5,361 nt of DNA, taken from NCBI GenBank assembly GCA_009908585.1, contig JAAAOZ010000157.1, forward strand, positions 1 to 5,361, given 5' to 3'. Source of the DNA: Chloroflexota bacterium. GTDB lineage: Bacteria; Chloroflexota; Anaerolineae; B4-G1; SLSP01. The notes beneath the pieces were generated by a model. That model was not told the DNA's origin, did no database searches, and was given only the letters and a program-made list of their open reading frames with translations. The translations under genes were made by a program, and so were the position numbers. Shown here piece after piece: positions 1 to 5,361 of this stretch (positions are counted from its first letter, which is position 1; each line of letters opens with the position of its first letter).

Positions 1-351
1 CGGCGGCTCGGCCCACCAGGGATTGCGCGGCGGGCCGGCGGACTTAGGTGCGCGCAGCGCGGGCCATTGCTCGTGCTGATCCCAATAGGCCTCAGCCTCC
101 TCCTCGCTCGCGAAGACGGGAAAGCCCACCTCGCGAGCGATGGGGCGGCGCGCCGGATCTTCGACGGCCCAGGCAGCCGCTAGATCGCGACGCTGCACCT
201 CACGCAGCACCACCTCATAATCTAAGCGCCGCGTCCAGCCCTTCTCAACCTCCCAAGGCAATTCCAGCAGCACGTGACGCACCTCCGCGTGCTGCAATGC
301 CTCGCGAATGGTGTATCGGTCGTCGGTCGGTGTAATATGTAAGGTGTCCAC
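1..351 (-). CDS. Partial protein (N-terminal 117 codons), resembling the N-terminal domain of Chloroflexota baseplate J-like proteins
   Basis: This frame is open from a GTG at 351-349 to the left edge, so only the first 117 residues are present. An in-frame TGA lies seven codons upstream of the GTG, and no ATG occurs in the frame, so GTG is the only good start. A GGAGG at 363-367 lies 11 nt before it. Visible pattern: IREAL..AE (residues 15-23), a hydrophobic strand HVLLELP (26-32), a helix-like stretch LDYEVVLREVQRRDLAAAW (43-61), then V.DPARRPIAREVGFPVFASEEEAEAYW (63-90). It ends in a Pro/Trp-rich linker (97-117). The order 'I+..L..A....VLL.LP - R...L..A.V..DP..R..A.E.G.PVF.S...A...W' matches what I remember of the N-terminal, Rossmann-like segment of long Chloroflexota proteins annotated 'baseplate J/gp47 family', where a Pro-rich linker and a membrane segment often follow. 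That assignment is from memory; the diagnostic C-terminal part lies outside the window. That it is coding is well supported; the function is not. Confidence 0.75.
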   Translation of the reverse strand, partial: MDTLHITPTDDRYTIREALQHAEVRHVLLELPWEVEKGWTRRLDYEVVLREVQRRDLAAAWAVEDPARRPIAREVGFPVFASEEEAEAYWDQHEQWPALRAPKSAGPPRNPWWAEPP

Positions 352-362
352 CCGTAGGTTCG

Positions 363-367
363 CCTCC
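363..367 (-). promoter_or_regulatory. Ribosome binding site for the left-edge gene
   Basis: GGAGG on the minus strand, 11 nt before the GTG at 351. The spacing is long, but similar to the 10 nt seen at the other two genes, which supports the GTG start. The site lies only 8 nt downstream of the double hairpin at 376-423. Confidence 0.5.
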
Positions 368-375
368 GCTCAAAA

Positions 376-423
376 GTAGGTCGGATTGATAATCCGACGA
401 GTCGGAATCCCATTCCGACCTAC
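376..423. repeat. REP/BIME-like double hairpin with GTAG and CTAC feet
   Basis: The 48 bp read GTAG, then hairpin 1 (GTCGGATT 380-387, loop GAT, AATCCGAC 391-398), then GA, then hairpin 2 (GTCGGAAT 401-408, loop CCC, ATTCCGAC 412-419), then CTAC. The two hairpins are inverted copies of each other, and the outer 10 bp (376-385 against 414-423) are perfectly complementary. Known from other bacteria: REP elements carry a GTAG tetranucleotide at the foot of their hairpin, are recognised by RAYT (TnpA-REP) proteins, and often occur as inverted pairs called BIMEs. This element has that architecture, in the leader just before the ribosome binding site of the left-edge gene. No RAYT gene is in the window, so membership in a mobile REP family is inference. 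Confidence 0.6.
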
Positions 424-529
424 GCCATGCGCCAAGTAATCAGGCCCATCCCGAAGCAGTATGGAATTCGAAGCAAATCGACTGGAAAAATCGCTCCGGA
501 CACCTTAGAGCGTCCTTAGCTAAGTTCAA

Positions 530-618
530 GGCAAACGAAGCTGGGGTAGATGTACGTGTCAAATGGCTTACCACACAACCTCGTGCATCCCAGACGCCTT
601 AGAACTGCTTCGTTTGCC
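530..618. repeat. 12-bp inverted repeat with 65-nt spacer
   Basis: GGCAAACGAAGC at 530-541 is the exact reverse complement of GCTTCGTTTGCC at 607-618. The arms do not extend further in either direction. The spacer has only weak internal complementarity, for example ATG 550-552 with CAT 586-588. I do not recognise the element; it could be the closing stem of a structured RNA or the ends of a small palindromic repeat. Confidence 0.55.
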
Positions 619-657
619 CAGTATGCCATAAGTTGACGATTTGCCAAGTGACATACA

Positions 658-687
658 ATCAGGGGCGACTACGATGTCGCCCCTGAT
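658..687. repeat. Perfect 12-bp hairpin, 6-nt loop
   Basis: ATCAGGGGCGAC at 658-669 pairs perfectly with GTCGCCCCTGAT at 676-687 around the loop TACGAT. It is GC-rich and would be a stable RNA or DNA hairpin on either strand. No T-run follows on either strand, so it is not a canonical intrinsic terminator. A palindromic intergenic repeat of REP type is the simpler reading, but it lacks a GTAG foot. Confidence 0.65.
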
Positions 688-732
688 ACAACGGCACGCT
701 ACTTCGTTAGAGGTTGTTTGAAAATTAGGACT

Positions 733-832
733 AACCTTGCGAAGGTTGCGCAAGTGATCTCAAATAGTTTGTAGTAGGCGCAACGAGCCGATTAATCTAT
801 TTACCAAGGTTTTCGTTAACCTTCGCAAGGGT
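733..832. repeat. Inverted repeat cluster of AACCTT/AAGGTT units
   Basis: AACCTTGCGAAGGTT (733-747) is itself a small hairpin (6-bp arms, loop GCG). Its reverse complement recurs at 818-832 with one mismatch (14 of 15). A second local hairpin joins AAGGTT 806-811 to AACCTT 818-823, and GTTGCGC 745-751 pairs with GCGCAAC 778-784. The local hairpins and the long-range pairing exclude one another, so alternative folds are possible. The cluster lies 28-127 nt past the stop codon of the AlbA_2 gene, so it would form part of that gene's 3' UTR. It has no T-tract and is not a textbook terminator. Confidence 0.5.
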
Positions 833-859
833 GCGTGATACAAACGATTACAGAAAGGT

Positions 860-2239
860 CTATTTCAAAATATAGTGTGTCCCGCGCTTGGCGCCGACCT
901 TGAGCAGCACGCCCTGTTGCACCAAATCGACCAGATCCAAACGCAAGGTCTCCGAACTGTAATCCGGGCAGAGCTTTTGATACTCGCGGTTGGTGATCCG
1001 CCCGTGCTGCTGGATGTAGGCGAGCGCCTTCGCCTGCCGCTCGTTCATCGTCAGATCGGTCTCCGGTTGCAGAAGTTGGCGCGAAGCGCGCTGCTTCGCC
1101 TTCTTGAAGATGACGGTGAACGAATACTCGGTATCCTGGAACATGGGCGGCGGATGGCCCGCGCTCACCATCTCCTCCATCATCAGATCGACGCCCAAGC
1201 CCAACTCCTCGATGTAGCCCCACTGATAGAGGCCCTGCACAATCCGGGGATTGCGTGAGAAGTGCTCATCGACGATATTATCCACGGTGATGAAGCCCGG
1301 CAGCCGTCCGGGGCTGGAAATCTCCAGACGATCCTCGAACATGCGTACCTCTATAGCGCGCCCGTGCAGGCGATAATCGCGGTGCGCCACGGCGTTGACC
1401 AGCGCCTCGCGGATCGCGGCGGGCGGGTACATCCACCGCTCCTCACGCTTGAGGCCCTGCACCACGGCGCCGATGCGAATCTCCTCTTGAAGGATCTCCC
1501 ACGTGCGCTTGATGATTGACGCCACGCCGCCGCGCACCTCCACGCGCCGCCCATAGCCCGGATTCCCCCGCGATGGGTTGTGGATCTCGGTGCTGGGAAA
1601 GCGCACGAAGGTCAGCCCGCTGCGCGGGATGTACATCTGCGGCTTCTTGCCGAAGAGCAAAATCCCCGCCACGGTGGCGCGATGATCCGGCATCAGCCAG
1701 CCCATCTCGATGAAGAGATCGTTCACCGGGCGCGTGAGCGGATGGCCCTGACGCTCCTCCCACGCCTCCAGGAATTCGCGGATCGTCTCCTCGTCGAAGT
1801 CCTCGCGCGTGCCGCCGGGCACCGGATCGGCCTCGTACTCCCCGGTCGAGCGGACGGTGCTCAAATCGCGCACCTCATCGCCGCTGAGACGCCGGTTCTC
1901 CGGCCCGGTGCGCATCAGGACGCGCCCATCGGAGAGCGTGTGCAGATCGGAGCTGCGCGATACCCGCCCCACGAAGACGAAGCGCCCACCGGTCTCCACC
2001 TGCTCCCACTTGATGGGGATTGGGGGCCGGCAGAGGGCTTCCGCCTGCTCCACCGCGTCCGTGAACTCCTCTGGATAGAGATTGCCGACCGGCCGACCGG
2101 CCTCGCTCACCCCGACGTAAATCGTCCCGCCGTCGGCGTTGGCGAACGCGACCAGCGTCTCGGCCAAGGCATCAGGATCGGCCTCCGGCAAGATCGCGAC
2201 CAACTGCGTCGGCCCTGTTTGGAGCGCTTTGCGCATCAC
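860..2239 (-). CDS. AlbA_2/Schlafen-like protein with GHKL ATPase-like and winged-helix domains (RecG-like 'putative DNA-binding' family)
   Basis: 459 residues, complete, ending in TAG at 862-860. The N-terminal AlbA_2-like domain (about 5-125) contains the family hallmark AFANADGGTIYVGV (31-44). A linker region carries AGILLFGKKPQMYIP (191-205). The C-terminal GHKL-like domain (HATPase_c_4 type) shows EALVNAVAHRDY (278-289), DRLEISSPGRLPG (303-315), FSRNPRI (327-333) and GLGV (347-350). A winged-helix domain occupies about 396-459. Length and domain order are normal for this family, which is often annotated as a RecG-like helicase although no helicase motifs are present; a cytoplasmic nucleic-acid-binding regulator is the likely role. 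The oddity is in the canonical G-E-S-x-x-x-E-F-K motif: here it reads GPTQLVAIL (9-17), so both acidic residues and the Lys are replaced. Starts GTG 2239 and ATG 2236 are adjacent; GTG better fits the ribosome binding site. It lies 145 bp downstream of gyrA on the same strand. Confidence 0.9.
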   Translation of the reverse strand: MMRKALQTGPTQLVAILPEADPDALAETLVAFANADGGTIYVGVSEAGRPVGNLYPEEFTDAVEQAEALCRPPIPIKWEQVETGGRFVFVGRVSRSSDLHTLSDGRVLMRTGPENRRLSGDEVRDLSTVRSTGEYEADPVPGGTREDFDEETIREFLEAWEERQGHPLTRPVNDLFIEMGWLMPDHRATVAGILLFGKKPQMYIPRSGLTFVRFPSTEIHNPSRGNPGYGRRVEVRGGVASIIKRTWEILQEEIRIGAVVQGLKREERWMYPPAAIREALVNAVAHRDYRLHGRAIEVRMFEDRLEISSPGRLPGFITVDNIVDEHFSRNPRIVQGLYQWGYIEELGLGVDLMMEEMVSAGHPPPMFQDTEYSFTVIFKKAKQRASRQLLQPETDLTMNERQAKALAYIQQHGRITNREYQKLCPDYSSETLRLDLVDLVQQGVLLKVGAKRGTHYILK

Positions 2240-2251
2240 GTTGATTTCGCC

Positions 2252-2256
2252 TCCCT
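2252..2256 (-). promoter_or_regulatory. Ribosome binding site for the AlbA_2-domain gene
   Basis: On the minus strand, GGGAGG ends about 10-12 nt before GTG 2239 and three further before ATG 2236, so it favours the GTG. The frame stays open upstream to a TGA at about 2341, but that extension contains no ATG, GTG or TTG. Confidence 0.55.
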
Positions 2257-2384
2257 CAAAAATAGCCCTTTTGCTCGGGCCGGCGTCCTCGCCGCGCCCG
2301 TGGTGGGTCGGATAGTCCTCAGTCGCATAGTCAAGTAGTCAAAAACTCTCATATCTCTCCGGCGAGGAGGCCTGAGAGGCCGTT

Positions 2385-4915
<2,531 letters not shown>

Positions 4916-4919
<4 letters not shown>

Positions 4920-4945
4920 AGGTATATGACCTCTCTTCTATACAC
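4916..4945 (-). CDS. Possible 9-residue leader peptide overlapping the gyrA start
   Basis: GTG at 4945-4943 opens a short frame encoding (V/M)YRREVIYL, ending in TGA at 4918-4916. The stop shares two bases with the gyrA TTG (4919-4917), giving a TTGA overlap typical of translational coupling. Two overlapping GGAGG motifs (4956-4960 and 4959-4963) lie 10 nt and more upstream of the GTG, a far stronger signal than the one directly before gyrA. The gap of 10 nt equals that of the other genes here. No database family applies to so short a peptide, and the G-rich tract could have another role, so this is a suggestion from position and signals only. Confidence 0.35.
4930..4935 (-). promoter_or_regulatory. 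Weak ribosome binding site deciding the TTG start of gyrA
   Basis: GAGAGG on the minus strand, followed by 10 nt and then TTG 4919. The next in-frame start, ATG 4907, would be 22 nt away, too far for this site. The match to the anti-Shine-Dalgarno sequence is modest (GAGG core), in contrast with the much stronger GGAGG sites at 4956-4963 further upstream. Confidence 0.5.
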
Positions 4946-4950
4946 TCGAT

Positions 4951-4970
4951 AGCCCCCTCCTCCCCCAGCC
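4951..4970 (-). other. G-rich tract in the gyrA leader
   Basis: The minus strand reads GGCTGGGGGAGGAGGGGGCT, between the leader hairpin and the gyrA ribosome binding site. It contains four or more GG runs separated by 1-2 nt and could form a two-layer G-quadruplex in mRNA. It also provides strong Shine-Dalgarno-like sequence for the possible leader peptide. Both uses are inference. Confidence 0.4.
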
Positions 4971-4972
4971 TT

Positions 4973-5008
4973 CAGCCGATTTTCTCCCAGGATGAAAGAG
5001 ATCGGCTG
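4973..5008 (-). promoter_or_regulatory. Hairpin in the gyrA leader
   Basis: CAGCCGAT at 4973-4980 and ATCGGCTG at 5001-5008 are exact complements. TTTC (4981-4984) and GAAA (4994-4997) continue the stem after a 3-nt bulge, leaving a 9-nt loop. If transcription starts near 5085, this structure sits about 80-115 nt into the leader and 54-89 nt before the gyrA start. No T-run follows, so it is not an attenuator terminator of the usual kind. It could protect the mRNA or bind a regulator. Confidence 0.5.
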
Positions 5009-5091
5009 TGATTTTGGGCGCTCGCGTCGTTACCTGTACATCGTTTCTCGCGCATCGCTTATAAGGAAGGCACCGGGGGTTCCGAAGCATT

Positions 5092-5120
5092 ATTATACCT
5101 CAAAAAGAGCATAAGGCGAA
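5092..5120 (-). promoter_or_regulatory. Candidate sigma-70-type promoter for gyrA
   Basis: The minus strand has a perfect -10 hexamer TATAAT at 5097-5092. Seventeen nt upstream is TTCGCC (5120-5115), a poor -35 matching TTGACA at three of six positions. The predicted transcription start is about 5085, giving a leader of about 165 nt. It is the best promoter-like sequence upstream of gyrA in the window. The 36-bp palindrome at 5123-5158 ends two bases upstream of the -35. Confidence 0.45.
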
Positions 5121-5122
5121 TG

Positions 5123-5158
5123 GGTGAGGGGTTCACTTCGCGAAGTGAACCCCTCACC
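5123..5158. repeat. Perfect 36-bp palindrome abutting the gyrA promoter
   Basis: GGTGAGGGGTTCACTTCG (5123-5140) is followed immediately by its exact reverse complement (5141-5158) with no spacer. It could extrude as a DNA cruciform, form an RNA hairpin with a CGCG loop, or bind a symmetric protein dimer. Its edge is 2 bp from the candidate -35 of gyrA. As a terminator for a gene to the right it lacks an adjacent T-run; the first T5 on the minus strand comes about 16 nt later. A dispersed palindromic repeat is equally possible. Confidence 0.75.
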
Positions 5159-5161
5159 TTG

Positions 5162-5225
5162 GCAGTTTTGGCCTGATGTGAAAAGGCGCGGAGGGTTTTG
5201 GAAAAGCGAAGACGGCCAAAACTGC
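5162..5225. repeat. 12-bp inverted repeat with 40-nt spacer
   Basis: GCAGTTTTGGCC (5162-5173) and GGCCAAAACTGC (5214-5225) are exact complements. The spacer contains the near-direct repeats AAAAGGCG and AAAAGCG. It begins 4 nt after the perfect palindrome, so the two form a compact composite of nested repeats. I suspect a dispersed intergenic element, but cannot test copy number here. Confidence 0.55.
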
Positions 5226-5259
5226 ATTTCTGATGGGAATCAGGGAATGGTTCAGAAAT
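5226..5259. repeat. 8-bp inverted repeat with an internal alternative hairpin
   Basis: ATTTCTGA (5226-5233) pairs with TCAGAAAT (5252-5259). An alternative small hairpin, CTGAT 5230-5234 with ATCAG 5239-5243, overlaps the left arm, so only one can form. It directly adjoins the preceding inverted repeat. Short arms make chance more likely than for its neighbours. Confidence 0.35.
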
Positions 5260-5298
5260 AGATTGGCACTTTTTCTCATCATTCCAGGCCCGGCGGTT

Positions 5299-5320
5299 CC
5301 CACGGCCATTGGGCCGTGGG
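5299..5320. repeat. GC-rich 9-bp hairpin, 4-nt loop
   Basis: CCCACGGCC (5299-5307), loop ATTG, GGCCGTGGG (5312-5320). The + strand is followed by an A-rich stretch, not T, so it is not a terminator for rightward transcription. On the minus strand the matching T-rich stretch lies before the hairpin. A smaller hairpin, GGCGT/ACGCC (5347-5359), lies at the window edge. Confidence 0.5.
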
Positions 5321-5361
5321 GTCAAAAGAAAAACCACGGGCCACTGGGCGTAACACGCCTG

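Larger units (their letters stand above)
352..859. other. 508-bp gene-free region rich in inverted repeats
   Basis: I find no credible gene here. The longest minus-strand frame (568-753) runs through a perfect hairpin and has no family features or ribosome binding site. The region contains the BIME-like element (376-423), a 10-bp palindrome CTTAGCTAAG (515-524), a 12-bp inverted repeat (530-541/607-618), a 12-bp hairpin (658-687), and a cluster built from AACCTT/AAGGTT units (733-832). It is visibly more AT-rich than the flanking genes. It should contain the 3' end of the AlbA_2 transcript and the promoter of the left-edge gene, but I see no canonical terminator or good -35/-10 pair. Confidence 0.7.
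4920..5361. other. Gene-free region upstream of gyrA
   Basis: 442 bp without a convincing gene. The left part (4920-5097) is the gyrA leader and promoter; the right part (5123-5361) is a chain of palindromes and inverted repeats. A 92-codon minus-strand frame (5337-5059) exists, but most of it translates the repeats, it extends over the promoter, and it shows no domain, so I treat it as non-coding. The gene to the right, if any, begins outside the window. Confidence 0.6.

Noticed and set aside
568..753. 61-codon minus-strand frame in the 508-bp intergenic region
   Set aside because: Crosses a perfect 12-bp hairpin and repeat units, has no ribosome binding site or family resemblance.
860..2239. 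RecG helicase, a name such proteins often receive
   Set aside because: No Walker A, DExx or other helicase motifs; domains are AlbA_2-like, GHKL-like and winged helix.
1580..2338. Long plus-strand open frame (252 codons) antisense to the AlbA_2 gene
   Set aside because: Shadow of a GC-rich gene in the opposite frame. It has no family motifs, while the minus-strand protein shows clear domain hallmarks along its full length.
2339..2381. Possible intrinsic terminator after gyrA (GGCCT/AGGCC hairpin and a T5 run on the minus strand)
   Set aside because: The hairpin has only 5 bp and lies more than 20 nt from the T-run; alternative stems (CTCTC/GAGAG) need a long loop. Not convincing.
5059..5337. 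92-codon minus-strand frame upstream of gyrA
   Set aside because: Consists largely of palindromes and inverted repeats and runs through the best gyrA promoter; likely repeat-derived.

Overview
The window is a GC-rich bacterial chromosomal segment with three genes, all read leftward (minus strand). GyrA sequence type, the N-terminal domain of the left-edge gene and the abundance of intergenic palindromes suggest a member of the Chloroflexota (Anaerolineae or a relative). That placement is inference from family memory, not from a search.

Layout from right to left, which is the direction of transcription. Positions 4920-5361 are non-coding. They hold a run of inverted repeats, including a perfect 36-bp palindrome that abuts a TATAAT-type promoter, followed by a leader of about 165 nt with a hairpin, a G-rich tract and a possible 9-codon leader peptide. 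The stop codon of that peptide overlaps the gyrA start. gyrA (2385-4919) is complete and encodes the DNA gyrase A subunit, with catalytic Tyr, GyrA box and acidic C-terminal tail. After a 145-bp gap comes a complete gene (860-2239) for an AlbA_2/Schlafen-like, GHKL-ATPase-like, winged-helix protein, of the group often annotated as RecG-like or 'putative DNA-binding' transcriptional regulators. Its N-terminal AlbA_2 motif has lost the usual charged residues. A 508-bp gene-free stretch (352-859) follows, rich in inverted repeats, and contains a 48-bp double hairpin with GTAG/CTAC feet that looks like a REP/BIME element. At the left edge is the first 117 codons of another leftward gene (1-351). 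It resembles the N-terminal domain of Chloroflexota proteins annotated as baseplate J-like.

No operon logic links the three genes beyond shared orientation. gyrA is housekeeping. The AlbA_2 gene could be read through from gyrA or have its own promoter. There is no CRISPR array, tRNA, rRNA, transposase or integrase. The points most worth a second look are the gyrA leader (palindrome, hairpin, overlapping mini-ORF), the BIME-like element, and the degenerate AlbA_2 motif. I do not see convincing evidence of a new multi-gene system here.
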